A stretch of 64,000 nt of DNA from Niallia sp. XMNu-256 (GCF_036670015.1 NZ_CP137636.1:598501-662500), one strand, 5' to 3'; positions 34,758-44,569 are shown, numbered from the stretch's first letter. The notes: a model not told the origin generated them from the sequence alone. Translations and numbers: made by a program.

Positions 34758-35873
34758 TTATAAAATGGATTGTTTTCCCTGAAAATCAATATCATCATAG
34801 TATCGATTTTTCACCAAAACATTCGGCCCTAGGCATTGGACGCTTGGGCAATGGCAATTTAAGGACCTCGCAAGCTTTGAACTCATCCATTTCTCATATA
34901 CATCAACTAGACGATCGCTGACAATATTCCCAAGTGCCGGTGTATCACTGAAATCAGTCACAATGACCTCCCCTGAGAAAATATTTACATTTAAACGAGA
35001 GCGGCCATCAGGGTCATTACGAACAGTAACGTTTTTTGCATCCCTCAATTTTTTTATAAGTTCTAAATCCTCATCGTTTCCAATACAAGAATAGAAGGGA
35101 AGGGTCCCAAATAACATCCAAGTCTCCTCATCACGAATATCAAGCAGGTGATGAATACAAGCCCTTATTTCCTCCAAACTTAACGTTTCCAGTGATGAAG
35201 CAAAGTCTGAAGGGTACATTGGGTGAATCTCATGTCTCGTGCATTTCATTTCTTTAACAATTTGATTATGAATATGTTTAAGATGTGGTGCTGTTCGTTT
35301 GTTTAACATCGTTTCTGCAGACACCATCACCCCTCTATCCGCTATGGACCGACTATTTTCAATCATTTTATTAAATAGTTTTCTCCGTTGTTCCTGAGAA
35401 GGCTTTTTTGCCATTCTTGCAAAACCACCCTCAATAAAATCCTCCTCAGTTCCCCAATTATGTGAAATATGAAGTACATCTAAATAAGGAAGGATTGGTT
35501 CATACCGTTCTAAATCTAATGTTAAATTAGAATTTAGTTGTGTCCGAACACCTCGCTCATGAGCATACCTAAATAATGGCACAACATAATTTTCAACCGA
35601 TTTTCTAGATAAGACCGGTTCTCCACCTGTAATACTTAATGTTCGTAAATGTGGAATCTCATCTAAGCGTGTAATTAGTGTATTTAATGGTAGAGCATCC
35701 GGATCTTTTGGTTGCAGTGTATAGCCAACCGCACAATGCTCACATCTCATATTACATAAATAAGTTGTTGTAAATTCAATATTAGATAACGTTAATTTTC
35801 CATGCTCCTGTACGTCCATATACGCTTCCCATGGGTCGTAACTCGGTGACAGTTTCGCTTTATCAGAAATCAT
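34758..35873 (-). CDS. yfkAB: Radical SAM protein YfkAB
   Basis: Radical S-adenosylmethionine protein of 371 residues. Near residue 41 it has C-N-M-R-C-E-H-C, the C-x3-C-x2-C ligand set for the [4Fe-4S] cluster, and near the C-terminus C-H-C-P-S-V-Q-C, the C-x-C-x4-C motif that defines the YfkAB group. S-I-T-G-G-E-P follows as the SAM-binding G-G-E-P. Substrate unknown. ATG at 35873 after gaagggaga. Confidence 0.92.
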   Translation of the reverse strand: MISDKAKLSPSYDPWEAYMDVQEHGKLTLSNIEFTTTYLCNMRCEHCAVGYTLQPKDPDALPLNTLITRLDEIPHLRTLSITGGEPVLSRKSVENYVVPLFRYAHERGVRTQLNSNLTLDLERYEPILPYLDVLHISHNWGTEEDFIEGGFARMAKKPSQEQRRKLFNKMIENSRSIADRGVMVSAETMLNKRTAPHLKHIHNQIVKEMKCTRHEIHPMYPSDFASSLETLSLEEIRACIHHLLDIRDEETWMLFGTLPFYSCIGNDEDLELIKKLRDAKNVTVRNDPDGRSRLNVNIFSGEVIVTDFSDTPALGNIVSDRLVDVYEKWMSSKLARSLNCHCPSVQCLGPNVLVKNRYYDDIDFQGKQSIL

Positions 35874-36080
35874 GCTAATCTCCCTTCAAAAAAACGTACT
35901 TAATGATACTTATGTATGATTATCCCTTGTCATTATTCATTTAATAATTTGGCCTGTCAATGATAAAACTTTAACCAATGTGGTAAAGATAATAATGAGG
36001 AATGTGAACTGCTAAATGGTATTGCCTTCTTCTAAAATTTCCGATAGGATGGAATACGTATTGAAAGGAGAGAATGTTTT

Positions 36081-36263
36081 TTGGGAAGTCCGATTCTTGA
36101 TAAACAGATGCAAGTGAGCTTTTTAAAACAACGATTAAATATGTTTCTTGAAACACTAGATTCAATTAATCCTGAAGACACTGATTTAGATGATATCGAT
36201 CGATTAATTGCAATGGTTGATGACCTGGAAGCAAAAGTCCAAGAATTTAAATATCGTGAGTAG
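36081..36263 (+). CDS. SE1561 family small protein
   Basis: A 60-residue acidic helical protein, with Q-M-Q-V-S-F-L-K-Q-R-L-N-M-F-L-E-T-L-D-S and D-T-D-L-D-D-I-D-R-L-I as its conserved core, matching a short Firmicute family of unknown function. TTG start at 36081 with gaaaggag about 10 nt upstream; no better start exists. Followed at once by a terminator. Confidence 0.8.
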   Translation: MGSPILDKQMQVSFLKQRLNMFLETLDSINPEDTDLDDIDRLIAMVDDLEAKVQEFKYRE

Positions 36264-36265
36264 CA

Positions 36266-36298
36266 AAAGAGTCAATTTCGATTGACTCTTTTTTTATT
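36266..36298 (+). terminator. Terminator after the SE1561-family gene
   Basis: aaagagtcaat / attgactcttt with a stable ttcg tetraloop and a T-run. Confidence 0.9.
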
Positions 36299-36365
36299 GG
36301 GACCAAATTCTTTTAAAATAAAGATTTTCCAAGTATAATTAAACTGTCTAAATTATCGAAAAACT

Positions 36366-36552
36366 AACTTCATTCTGTCAATAGCCTTTCATTAGGTTTA
36401 TGACAGTATACAAGTCCACTTCATTTAAAAGTGGTAGCTGAATGAAGTTAAGTCTCCAGCGGCTGCCTCGGATTTATATAGATAATTATATCGATATGGC
36501 CCGATAAAATCCGGGCACAATTTACCGGAGCGAATTTGATTAAGGGGAGGAG
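36366..36552 (+). promoter_or_regulatory. Structured leader element, copy 3 (before fumarase)
   Basis: Closed first domain: aacttcattc (36366-36375) with gaatgaagtt (36440-36449), enclosing a ctgtca/tgacag hairpin and the same ccactt/aagtgg hairpin as copy 1 (36416-36434). Then agcggctg, a cggat...atccg stem, and gggcacaatttaccggag-cgaatttg, ending at the aaggggagg site of fumarase. The block order is identical to copy 1. Confidence 0.55.
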
Positions 36553-36560
36553 AAACACGG

Positions 36561-38111
36561 ATGAACATTGAAAAATTTCAAGAAAGTATGTACAAGTTGA
36601 TAGTAGAAACGTCCACACAACTGCCAAAAGATGTACGGAGAGCGATTAAAGCAGCAAAGGAAAACGAGAGCTTTGGCACAAGATCTGCGATGGCACTTGG
36701 AACAATAACGAATAATATTAAAATGGCAGATGACAATGTATCTCCCATTTGCCAAGATACGGGTCTTCCAACGTTTAAAATTAAAACACCAGTTGGGGTG
36801 AACCAAATCCAATTAAAAGAAGCGATCTATCAAGCAATCGCTGAAGCAACGAAAAATGGGAAGTTGCGACCGAATTCTGTAGATTCGTTAACAGGGGAAA
36901 ATAGCGGAGATAACCTTGGTGGGGGTACACCGGTTATTAAATTTGAACAATGGGAAAAAGACAATATTGACGTTCGATTAATACTAAAAGGTGGCGGTTG
37001 TGAGAATAAAAATATTCAATATAGTCTTCCTTGTGAACTAGAAGGACTAGGTCGTGCAGGTCGTGATCTTGATGGAATACGTAAATGTATTATGCACTCG
37101 GTATACCAAGCCCAGGGACAAGGGTGTTCAGCTGGCTTTATTGGGGTGGGGATCGGCGGGGATCGTTCCTCTGGTTATGATTTAGCAAAAGAACAGCTTT
37201 TCCGTTCCGTCGAAGATGTGAATCCGAACGAAGACTTGCGTAATTTAGAAGAATATGTCATGGAAAATGCCAATAAATTAGGAATTGGGACAATGGGTTT
37301 TGGTGGGGAAACGACTCTACTCGGCTGTAAAGTTGGAGTAATGAATCGAATTCCAGCGAGCTTCTTTGTTTCTGTCGCCTATAATTGCTGGGCATTCCGT
37401 CGTCTAGGTGTTTCTGTCGATGCGAATACAGGTACGATTAAAGAATGGATGTACCAAGAAGGCGAAAAGATTGAATTTACCGAAGAACAAGCGCAAAAGG
37501 AAACAGCTGCAACCTCTGAAACGTCTGTGAATGTGGTTGAATTGCAAGCTCCAATTACAGAAGAACAAATCCGGCAATTAAAAGTAGGAGACGTTGTGAA
37601 GATCACTGGAAGAATGTATACAGGCCGTGATGCGATCCATAAATATTTATCTGAAAATGACTCCCCAGTAGACTTAAATGGACAAATTATTTATCACTGT
37701 GGCCCTGTTATGTTAAAGGATGATGACGACAAATGGCATGTTAAAGCTGCCGGCCCAACGACAAGTATACGTGAAGAGCCTTATCAAGGGGATATTATGA
37801 AGCGATTTGGCATTCGTGCTGTGATTGGAAAAGGCGGGATGGGCCCGAAAACTTTAGCAGCTCTCGAAGAACATGGCGGAGTTTACTTGAATGCGATTGG
37901 CGGAGCAGCCCAATATTATGCGGATTGCATCAAATCAGTCGATGGTGTTGATTTAATGCAGTTTGGTATTCCAGAAGCAATGTGGCATTTAACAGTAGAG
38001 GGATTTACAGCAGTTGTGACTATGGATTCTCATGGCAATAGTCTTCACAAAGATGTTGATAAATCTTCTCTGGAAAAATTAGCTCAATTTAAAGATCCTG
38101 TTTTTAAATAA
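36561..38111 (+). CDS. Fumarate hydratase, class I (iron-sulfur)
   Basis: Interconverts fumarate and malate with an oxygen-sensitive [4Fe-4S] cluster. The 516 residues combine the alpha (to about 290) and beta (from about 335) domains in one chain. Candidate cluster Cys are in P-I-C-Q-D-T-G (about 64), G-G-G-C-E-N-K (about 145-155) and L-L-G-C-K-V-G; the beta domain has G-K-G-G-M-G and A-G-P-T-T-S. Fe-S fumarases are common in Firmicutes outside B. subtilis, which uses class II. ATG at 36561 with ggggaggag. Confidence 0.9.
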   Translation: MNIEKFQESMYKLIVETSTQLPKDVRRAIKAAKENESFGTRSAMALGTITNNIKMADDNVSPICQDTGLPTFKIKTPVGVNQIQLKEAIYQAIAEATKNGKLRPNSVDSLTGENSGDNLGGGTPVIKFEQWEKDNIDVRLILKGGGCENKNIQYSLPCELEGLGRAGRDLDGIRKCIMHSVYQAQGQGCSAGFIGVGIGGDRSSGYDLAKEQLFRSVEDVNPNEDLRNLEEYVMENANKLGIGTMGFGGETTLLGCKVGVMNRIPASFFVSVAYNCWAFRRLGVSVDANTGTIKEWMYQEGEKIEFTEEQAQKETAATSETSVNVVELQAPITEEQIRQLKVGDVVKITGRMYTGRDAIHKYLSENDSPVDLNGQIIYHCGPVMLKDDDDKWHVKAAGPTTSIREEPYQGDIMKRFGIRAVIGKGGMGPKTLAALEEHGGVYLNAIGGAAQYYADCIKSVDGVDLMQFGIPEAMWHLTVEGFTAVVTMDSHGNSLHKDVDKSSLEKLAQFKDPVFK

Positions 38112-38113
38112 AT

Positions 38114-38158
38114 TCCCAAAAAATGTCCTTCATTTTTCGCTCATGAAGGACATTTTCA
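38114..38158 (+). terminator. Terminator after fumarase
   Basis: aaaatgtccttcat / atgaaggacatttt with loop ttttcgctc. Confidence 0.85.
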
Positions 38159-38242
38159 TCCTATAATTGCCAATTGAAATCGCGCATTGAATTGTCTTCC
38201 GAAGTCACAATAAATATGAATAGAACGGAAGGAGACAAATCA

Positions 38243-39016
38243 ATGAAGCTGCTTAAACAGATGGTGATTATAGGGTTGTTATTTTTATTAACAAGTTCTT
38301 TTGCTTTAGCAGAAACCTTCTCCAATCAACCGATTCATTGGGGAATCAAGCGAGCAACAGATGAAATTCCTCCCGATGCTGGACAAGCTTGGAATGGGAT
38401 ACTGAAGAAACATGGGGCCTTCTACAAAGGAGATCCTAATAAGAAAGACATTTATTTAACTTTTGACAATGGGTATGAGAATGGATATACCGCACAAATT
38501 TTAGAGGTATTAAAAAAAGAAAAGGTACCTGCAACCTTCTTTATCACGGGCCATTACTTAGAAACCGCACCTGAATTAGTGAAACGGATGGCTAAAGAGG
38601 GACACATTGTGGGGAATCATTCGTGGAGTCACCCTGATTTAACGCAAGTAAATGATGAAAAAGTAGTTGAAGAACTTGAAAAGGTCCGTAAAAGTACAGA
38701 AGAGCTCACAGGAATCAAAAAAATGAAGTATTTGCGACCACCGCGAGGGATTTTTAGTGAACGAACAATGGCGATTGCCAAACAACAGGGGTATACACAT
38801 GCTTTTTGGTCCTTAGCGTATGTTGATTGGAATACAGATCAACAAAAAGGTGCTCAATATGCATATGATAATATTATGTCGCGTATTCATCCTGGGGCAA
38901 TCCTTCTGTTACATACAGTTTCTAAAGACAATGCTGACGCTCTAGAAAGTGTAATCAAAGATTTGAAAAAGGAAGGTTATACATTTAAAAGTCTAGATGA
39001 TCTAGAAATGAAATAG
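38243..39016 (+). CDS. pdaA: Delta-lactam-forming N-acetylmuramic de-N-acetylase PdaA
   Basis: Polysaccharide deacetylase required for muramic-delta-lactam in spore cortex. Signal peptide 1-23 (ending F-A-L-A), then a NodB domain with T-F-D-N-G-Y-E-N-G-Y (metal/base motif, D-N variant as in B. subtilis PdaA), H-S-W-S-H-P-D (H-x3-H), R-P-P-R-G and L-L-H-T-V. 257 residues. The frame opens at a TTG 69 bp earlier, but the ATG at 38243 has ggaaggaga and begins the signal peptide. Confidence 0.92.
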   Translation: MKLLKQMVIIGLLFLLTSSFALAETFSNQPIHWGIKRATDEIPPDAGQAWNGILKKHGAFYKGDPNKKDIYLTFDNGYENGYTAQILEVLKKEKVPATFFITGHYLETAPELVKRMAKEGHIVGNHSWSHPDLTQVNDEKVVEELEKVRKSTEELTGIKKMKYLRPPRGIFSERTMAIAKQQGYTHAFWSLAYVDWNTDQQKGAQYAYDNIMSRIHPGAILLLHTVSKDNADALESVIKDLKKEGYTFKSLDDLEMK

Positions 39017-39022
39017 GACTGG

Positions 39023-39075
39023 AAAGGCTGACTCTATGGAGATAATTTCTGGATAAGAGTCAGCCATTTTTAAAA
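39023..39075 (+). terminator. Terminator after pdaA
   Basis: ggctgactct / agagtcagcc arms separated by about 26 nt, followed by attttta. Confidence 0.65.
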
Positions 39076-39145
39076 CAGGGAACGTTAATTGATACGTATT
39101 ATTACCTAATTGATTCTAGAGTATCATCCATTATTATTTGAGGGT

Positions 39146-39337
39146 TTAAACAAGTTGATATTTTTTATGAGATACGACGGTAATTGGGGTTTCAATATTC
39201 ATAACTTTAGCGTCATTTTGGTTAACTGATACTAAGACACTTTCTTCTTTTACTTTCACCACTTCCCCTACAAACTCTCTTCCTTTCCGGTGAAAAATTA
39301 CTTTATCCCCCGTATTAGCTAGTTTTTTTTCTTCCAT
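39146..39337 (-). CDS. DUF2187 family protein
   Basis: 63-residue protein with a small beta-barrel (KOW/SH3-like) pattern: G-D-K-V-I-F-H-R-K-G-R-E-F-V-G-E-V-V-K-V-K-E-E-S-V-L-V-S-V. This matches the DUF2187 group (YkvS-like). Function unknown. ATG at 39337 after aaggagag. Confidence 0.75.
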   Translation of the reverse strand: MEEKKLANTGDKVIFHRKGREFVGEVVKVKEESVLVSVNQNDAKVMNIETPITVVSHKKYQLV

Positions 39338-39525
39338 ACATTTCTCTCCTTATATGAAAAGATTAAATGGTACATGTTGAACCAATTATCACGATTAACC
39401 GACGTGAAATGGACTGAAACATGAAACTAGGGTCAAGTATGGCATTTATGTATATTAAGTGTCAAAGAATATGCTGACTTTTGGTTCATTATTCCAATAT
39501 GTTATGATAATAATGAGGTGATCGT

Positions 39526-40146
39526 ATGTCTGATCATGAAAATAAGCACTTGGTTGGAACATATCCATATATCCCAAAACAGGAAAGAGCGCAGCAAAAA
39601 CGGAAATCCTTGCTTGAAAGTGGATTGCAATTATTTATTCATCATGGATACGAACATACAACAGCGAAGGAAATTGCCTTACATGCAGGTGTGGCAACGG
39701 GAACCTTTTATCGGTACTTTTCAGATAAACGTCAACTGCTCCTTTCTCTATTGGAAGATAAATTAGAGCACTTATTGCCGCCTGAACCAAATTGGATTCA
39801 TTCAAACCCAGAAGTACTAGCAAAGCTTCTAGCACAACACTATGAACAAATTGAGGGATTCCAATTGTTTCGCGTATTACCTGAGTTAGTCATTAGAGAT
39901 CTAGAATTAGCGCATGTATTAGATGAATTAAGGCTAAACTGGCATAACCGAATTTTTATTGGCCTGCAAAACGCGAAGCAACAAGGTTTAACATGGGATG
40001 ATCTTGATCTTAATTTGGTGGCTTGGTCGATATTGGTTTTATTAGAAAATATCCCTAAATACCAGCATGGAAAGGATCAAGTAGATTACTATGAATTAGC
40101 AAAGGTAATTTGCCGTTTAGTCTTTCCGCCAGAGGACCATGAATGA
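39526..40146 (+). CDS. TetR/AcrR-type transcriptional regulator
   Basis: 206 residues. N-terminal helix-turn-helix at about 26-70 (G-L-Q-L-F-I-H-H-G-Y-E-H-T-T-A-K-E-I-A-L-H-A-G-V-A-T-G-T-F-Y-R-Y-F) with the standard Y-x-Y-F end; the rest is a helical ligand/dimer domain with no named family. ATG at 39526 after gaggtgat. No adjacent transporter or enzyme is divergent, so the target is unclear. Confidence 0.88.
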   Translation: MSDHENKHLVGTYPYIPKQERAQQKRKSLLESGLQLFIHHGYEHTTAKEIALHAGVATGTFYRYFSDKRQLLLSLLEDKLEHLLPPEPNWIHSNPEVLAKLLAQHYEQIEGFQLFRVLPELVIRDLELAHVLDELRLNWHNRIFIGLQNAKQQGLTWDDLDLNLVAWSILVLLENIPKYQHGKDQVDYYELAKVICRLVFPPEDHE

Positions 40147-40157
40147 AAGAGAAGGAT

Positions 40158-40202
40158 GACCGCTTTGCGCATATAACAAGGGAATGAAGCTAGCAAAGCG
40201 GT
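40158..40202 (+). other. Inverted repeat between the TetR gene and alkA
   Basis: accgctttgc / gcaaagcggt, 10-bp arms about 24 nt apart, without a T-run. It could be an operator, a weak terminator or a messenger structure. Confidence 0.45.
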
Positions 40203-40229
40203 AAATGTCTATAAATTTAAGATGAGCGG

Positions 40230-41093
40230 GTGAATGACTTGAAAACGATACAAATTAATGGACCCTACAATTTTGACTTTGTCTTAGATCGACTTACCCG
40301 TGATCCACTTCATATTGTAAATCTTCAAGAGAGGATGGTAAAAGTTCCTCTTAACTTCAATGAAACTCCACATGTAGCCGTTGTTCGGGCCATCGAAACA
40401 ACGGAAAACCCAACTTTTGAAATAACAGGCACAAATGATCACGGAATCGCTAAATTAAACAAGATTTTTCAATGGGAAACAGACTTAAACGAAATTTATT
40501 GTCATTTTCAACATACAACGTTAAAATCAATATTCCAAGCACACTATGGTACGGCACTTGTCTTAGAATTTAGTCCCTATCGATGCTTACTAAAGTGCAT
40601 TATTCATCAACAATTGAATACTTCTTTTGCCCACACATTGACAGAGCGCTTTGTAAAAAAATATGGCTATGAGATTGATAATGTATGGTTTTACCCATCA
40701 CCCGATCAAGTAGCAAATCTAACAGTAGACGAGCTTCGAGAGTTGCAATTTAGTGGACGAAAGGCAGAATATGTCATTGGAATTGGTGAAAAAGTATCAG
40801 AAGGGGAACTTGATTTTGATACAATGGAAAATCAATCAGAACAAGATATATATAATGAATTAATCAAAATCCGAGGTGTGGGTCCATGGACTGTTCAAAA
40901 CTTCCTGATGTTTGGTTTAGGACGTCCAAATTTATTCCCAATGGCTGATATTGGGATTCAAAACGCATTGAAGAGACATTTTGAACTAGACGAAAAACCG
41001 AGTAAAGCAGACATGGAAGAATACAAAAAGGATTGGGAACCTTATTTAAGTTATGCTTCCCTTTATTTATGGAGAAGTATTGAAAAGGAGTAA
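40230..41093 (+). CDS. yfjP: DNA-3-methyladenine glycosylase (AlkA type), YfjP
   Basis: Base-excision repair glycosylase. HhH-GPD core at about 205-250 (I-K-I-R-G-V-G-P-W-T-V-Q-N) with catalytic Asp in P-M-A-D-I-G. Overall very close to B. subtilis YfjP, also 287 residues. GTG at 40230 used; TTG at 40239, preceded by gggtga, is a credible alternative start. Followed 9 bp later by yfjO, the same order as in B. subtilis. Confidence 0.9.
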   Translation: MNDLKTIQINGPYNFDFVLDRLTRDPLHIVNLQERMVKVPLNFNETPHVAVVRAIETTENPTFEITGTNDHGIAKLNKIFQWETDLNEIYCHFQHTTLKSIFQAHYGTALVLEFSPYRCLLKCIIHQQLNTSFAHTLTERFVKKYGYEIDNVWFYPSPDQVANLTVDELRELQFSGRKAEYVIGIGEKVSEGELDFDTMENQSEQDIYNELIKIRGVGPWTVQNFLMFGLGRPNLFPMADIGIQNALKRHFELDEKPSKADMEEYKKDWEPYLSYASLYLWRSIEKE

Positions 41094-41102
41094 TAGAGAA
41101 TA

Positions 41103-42485
41103 ATGCAAAAAGAACAAATAACGAAAGTGCAGCAGGGACAAACCTTTCCATTAACAATAAAAAGATTGGGGATTAATGGAGAAGGGGTCGGTTATTTTAA
41201 AAAACAAGTCGTTTTTGTCCCAGGAGCATTACCAGGTGAAGAAGTGGTTGTGGAGGCAACAAAGGTTCAGCCTAAATATGCGGAGGCACGGATCAAAAAA
41301 ATACGTAAGAAATCAGAATATCGTATTGAGCCACAGTGTCCGGTATATCAGGAGTGTGGGGGCTGCCAGCTTCAGCACCTTAGCTATGATGGACAGCTAA
41401 AAGAAAAACGTGATATTGTCATTCAATCATTTGAACGTCATACGAAACTGCCAACCGAACAGTTAGACATTCGGGAAACAATTGGAATGGAAGACCCATG
41501 GAATTATCGTAATAAAAGCCAGTTTCAAGTCGGACAGAAGGACGGAAAAATATTAGCTGGCCTTTACGGCATGAACTCGCATCATTTAATTAACATTGAC
41601 CAATGTATGGTTCAACATCCGAAAACAAATAAAGCAGTGGGAACGGTCAAGAAAATACTACAAAAGCTTCAAATCCCAATTTATAATGAAAAAACAAGAA
41701 AAGGGATTGTTCGCACGATTGTTGCAAGGGTTGGAGTTGGAACAGGTGAGCTGCAAATTGTCTTAATTACAGCAAAAAGGGAATTGCCGAAAAAAGAGCA
41801 GCTAGTGGAAGAAGTCAGGAAAAGATTGCCTGAAGTAAAGTCCATTATGCAGAATATAAACGGTCAAAAAACTTCACTTATTTTTGGTGAAGAAACGGTT
41901 CATTTAGCTGGGAAAGACTTTATCCAGGAAACATTGGGAGACTTAAGTTTTGAGCTTTCGGCAAGAACCTTTTTTCAACTAAATCCGGAGCAAACCGTCA
42001 AGCTATATAATGAGGTAAAAAAGGCAGCAAACCTTACAGGGAAGGAAAAAGTCGTTGATGCATACTGTGGTGTCGGAACGATTGGGCTCTGGGTTGCAGA
42101 CCAGGCAGTTGAAGTGCGCGGCATGGATGTGATTAAGGAATCGATCCAAGATGCGAAGAAAAATGCCAATCGCCATGGAATTAAACATGCCAAATATGTT
42201 ATCGGCAAAGCGGAGGTGGTTTTACCAAAATGGGCAAAGGAAGGCTGGGTGCCTGATGTTGTCATTGTAGATCCACCAAGAACCGGAATGGACGAGCAGC
42301 TTTTGAATACACTTTTAAAAGTAAAACCGAAAAAAATCGTTTATGTATCATGTAATCCGTCCACATTGGCAAAGGATATTAGCGTGTTGTCGAAAAAGTA
42401 TAAAGTGGAGTATATTCAACCTCTTGATATGTTTCCGCAAACCTCCAATGTAGAAGTAGTTACGAAGTTGGAGCTTAAAGTGTAA
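41103..42485 (+). CDS. yfjO: 23S rRNA uracil-5-methyltransferase family (TrmA/RumA), YfjO
   Basis: SAM-dependent m5U methyltransferase, 460 residues. TRAM domain (about 10-65), Fe-S Cys in [12 protein letters not shown] (about 77-90), SAM site [12 protein letters not shown] (about 317), D-P-P-R-T-G and catalytic Cys in [11 protein letters not shown]. subtilis has two such paralogues (YefA/RlmCD and YfjO); the yfjP neighbour points to YfjO, but the exact target nucleotide is not certain. Confidence 0.88.
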   Translation: MQKEQITKVQQGQTFPLTIKRLGINGEGVGYFKKQVVFVPGALPGEEVVVEATKVQPKYAEARIKKIRKKSEYRIEPQCPVYQECGGCQLQHLSYDGQLKEKRDIVIQSFERHTKLPTEQLDIRETIGMEDPWNYRNKSQFQVGQKDGKILAGLYGMNSHHLINIDQCMVQHPKTNKAVGTVKKILQKLQIPIYNEKTRKGIVRTIVARVGVGTGELQIVLITAKRELPKKEQLVEEVRKRLPEVKSIMQNINGQKTSLIFGEETVHLAGKDFIQETLGDLSFELSARTFFQLNPEQTVKLYNEVKKAANLTGKEKVVDAYCGVGTIGLWVADQAVEVRGMDVIKESIQDAKKNANRHGIKHAKYVIGKAEVVLPKWAKEGWVPDVVIVDPPRTGMDEQLLNTLLKVKPKKIVYVSCNPSTLAKDISVLSKKYKVEYIQPLDMFPQTSNVEVVTKLELKV

Positions 42486-42488
42486 ACA

Positions 42489-42547
42489 CAATCTGACCCT
42501 GATTTTCACCAAGTTTTTCTGTGAAGTCAGGGTCTTAAATTTGGCTA
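42489..42547. terminator. Bidirectional terminator
   Basis: gaccctgattttcac / gtgaagtcagggtc around a T-rich loop between convergent yfjO and the DUF421 gene. Confidence 0.75.
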
Positions 42548-42557
42548 ACTTCTATTA

Positions 42558-43421
42558 TTACGATCCATTCAAAAATGGAGAAAGTTGTTTCTCGAGTTCA
42601 GCCAATTTTTTTGCATGGTGATCACACATATTTTTAGCTTCATTCGATTGGGCCTTTAGAGCGAACAGCTCTAAATCAGCTTGGCATTTTTTAATCATAG
42701 CCATTAATAATGGTCGACTTTGAACGGATGGGACTTTTATTTGATCATCATACAAGTCAACCGTTAATTCCCCGTATGAATCTACTTGTCCTATGAAAAC
42801 ATTATCTAATGATACCTCAAGTTTATCTAATTCGGTATTAAGCCAATTTCGGTCCTTCCCAGCTGCTGCCATGGCATCATTAATGATCACCCCGTCCATG
42901 ATAACTGTTTGCGGTACTTTTTCACTCGCTGTCTTTAAATGGATATCTTTCGGGGTCAGTGGTCTATTTTCTTTTTTTAATAGAACACTTATATCTCCCT
43001 TTGGTTCAAGAAAGGCAAACTCTACGTCCGCTAGATTAAAAACATTTTTCTGCCGGAGAAGGGATTCCACCTCTGGTATGGAGTATTTTTCTTTTTTTAA
43101 ATTCTCCTCCATGACCTTTCCATCTTTAATGATAACAGTTGCCTTTCCTTCAATTAAATTTCTAAACTGTGGGCTTTTTAATGCAAAATAGTCAACAAAT
43201 AGAGTAATAAGCGCAAAAATAACAATGGCAAGGATTCCGTGACCAATATTCCTTTCTAAACCCATGATGACCTCACCAGCAATACTACCAATAGTAATAC
43301 CAGACACATATTCAAAAAAGCTAATTTCTGATATTTGTTTTTTGCCGAGTAATCTGGTCATTACCATTAACACAACAATAAAAATAATTGACCGTATAAA
43401 AATATCGAACCACTCAGACAT
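42558..43421 (-). CDS. DUF421/YetF-family membrane protein
   Basis: 287 residues: three N-terminal membrane helices (to about 80) and a cytoplasmic domain with F-R-N-L-I-E-G-K-A-T-V-I-I-K-D-G and V-I-M-D-G-V-I-I-N, the marks of the YetF/DUF421 family. Members frequently sit beside SpoVA and DUF1657 genes and are linked to spore membranes. Here the next upstream gene is DUF1657. The C-terminus is extended by a helical region. Confidence 0.85.
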   Translation of the reverse strand: MSEWFDIFIRSIIFIVVLMVMTRLLGKKQISEISFFEYVSGITIGSIAGEVIMGLERNIGHGILAIVIFALITLFVDYFALKSPQFRNLIEGKATVIIKDGKVMEENLKKEKYSIPEVESLLRQKNVFNLADVEFAFLEPKGDISVLLKKENRPLTPKDIHLKTASEKVPQTVIMDGVIINDAMAAAGKDRNWLNTELDKLEVSLDNVFIGQVDSYGELTVDLYDDQIKVPSVQSRPLLMAMIKKCQADLELFALKAQSNEAKNMCDHHAKKLAELEKQLSPFLNGS

Positions 43422-43444
43422 TAATTCACCCCTAGGTTGTTATA

Positions 43445-43636
43445 TTATGGTTTTTCCTTTTGGATCTCAACTAGCCACTTGTAAAGATCTTTCTGGATTT
43501 CTTCTACTGTTAACATTGATTCATGAAAGGCTTTTTGCGCCACCTCGTCTTGGAATTGTATAGCTAGTGTAGATAATTGGGCTTGAATCCCATTGAGTGT
43601 AGCAATACATTGTTTTACATTTAAAGGATTAGTCAT
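43445..43636 (-). CDS. DUF1657 family protein
   Basis: 63-residue helical protein with V-K-Q-C-I-A-T-L-N-G-I-Q-A-Q-L-S-T-L-A-I-Q, typical of DUF1657. This family travels with DUF421 and SpoVA genes in spore formers. Start M-T-N-P at 43636 chosen to fit the family N-terminus; upstream in-frame ATG codons are possible. 23 bp before the DUF421 gene, so probably one operon. Confidence 0.78.
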   Translation of the reverse strand: MTNPLNVKQCIATLNGIQAQLSTLAIQFQDEVAQKAFHESMLTVEEIQKDLYKWLVEIQKEKP

Positions 43637-43675
43637 TTTTATCAACATCCTTTTATCCCTTTTTAGATGTAAAAT

Positions 43676-43702
43676 AAACCGGTTCACATAGTGTAACCGG
43701 TT
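43676..43702 (-). other. Palindrome in the DUF1657 leader
   Basis: aaccggtt repeated at both ends of a 26-bp hairpin (inner cac/gtg, one bulge). It lies about 45 bp before the DUF1657 start and may be an operator or a 5-prime hairpin. Confidence 0.5.
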
Positions 43703-43942
43703 TTGGAGGCGTTAATGTTTATTTCTTGTAAAGGGATCATCATGTAAGGTTCCACTTTCTTATTAGATTCATAATCCAACTGATATTATTAACCTTCTGA
43801 TTAAAATTATGTATTGATTTGTTGAGTTAGTTAATTCTTTTTAATATGTTATCTTGAAAGTATGATCATCGATAAATAAAATAGGAAGAGACCGAATCCA
43901 TTTTATGGTTCAGTCTATTTCTGTATTACTAAAGTGTAAGGA

Positions 43943-44443
43943 TTATAAATCCCTTGTTGTTACTGCTTTGTTATTGATTATACGAATAATAGCTATGATT
44001 GACCGACAAATTAAAAATTTACCCGCCATAGCAAAAAAAGAATGATACCATGACCAACCCCTTCGCCAGTGTATTAGATTTGTTTTTTTGGCAGCCATTG
44101 TTTCAAAAATGATTTGGGGAATAATAAATGGAAATAATTTTAATAAAATTCCTTTTAAATTACTATTTAAAGTCCATTGATTATAGTAGAGCAGCGCTAA
44201 CGGATAATGAACTAAATCAAAGGGCAGATGGATTGAAAAAATTTTCGGCATAGGTCTGATTTTGTACTTCAAATATCCTCTAGTAACAAGATAATGATCA
44301 GCCAATGAGTTACCAAGTACGCTAACTAAATAGACAATGATCCAGTCTTTAAAGGAACGCTTAACTATGGCAAAGGGTAACAAAAGAATTCCGATTAAAG
44401 TAATTATCAATAAAAATGTTTTATCCCCTTTTTGACTACGCAT
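43943..44443 (-). CDS. CBO0543-like integral membrane protein
   Basis: 166 residues, about five hydrophobic helices. Features such as V-L-G-N-S-L-A-D-H-Y-L-V-T-R-G-Y-L-K-Y-K-I-R-P-M-P and P-F-D-L-V-H-Y-P fit a family of uncharacterised membrane proteins of spore formers (CBO0543 family). ATG at 44443 after gaggtg; the GTG three codons earlier lies in that ribosome site. Single gene. Confidence 0.65.
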   Translation of the reverse strand: MRSQKGDKTFLLIITLIGILLLPFAIVKRSFKDWIIVYLVSVLGNSLADHYLVTRGYLKYKIRPMPKIFSIHLPFDLVHYPLALLYYNQWTLNSNLKGILLKLFPFIIPQIIFETMAAKKTNLIHWRRGWSWYHSFFAMAGKFLICRSIIAIIRIINNKAVTTRDL

Positions 44444-44569
44444 AATGTTCACCTCTATTTAAATTATTCATGATCTAACTCCATAGGTATCTAACTGGAG
44501 CACAATGAGTATTTCCTGTTCAATCATAAACACAAAAAAGAAAATTAAATTATCAGCAGTTATAGAAGG

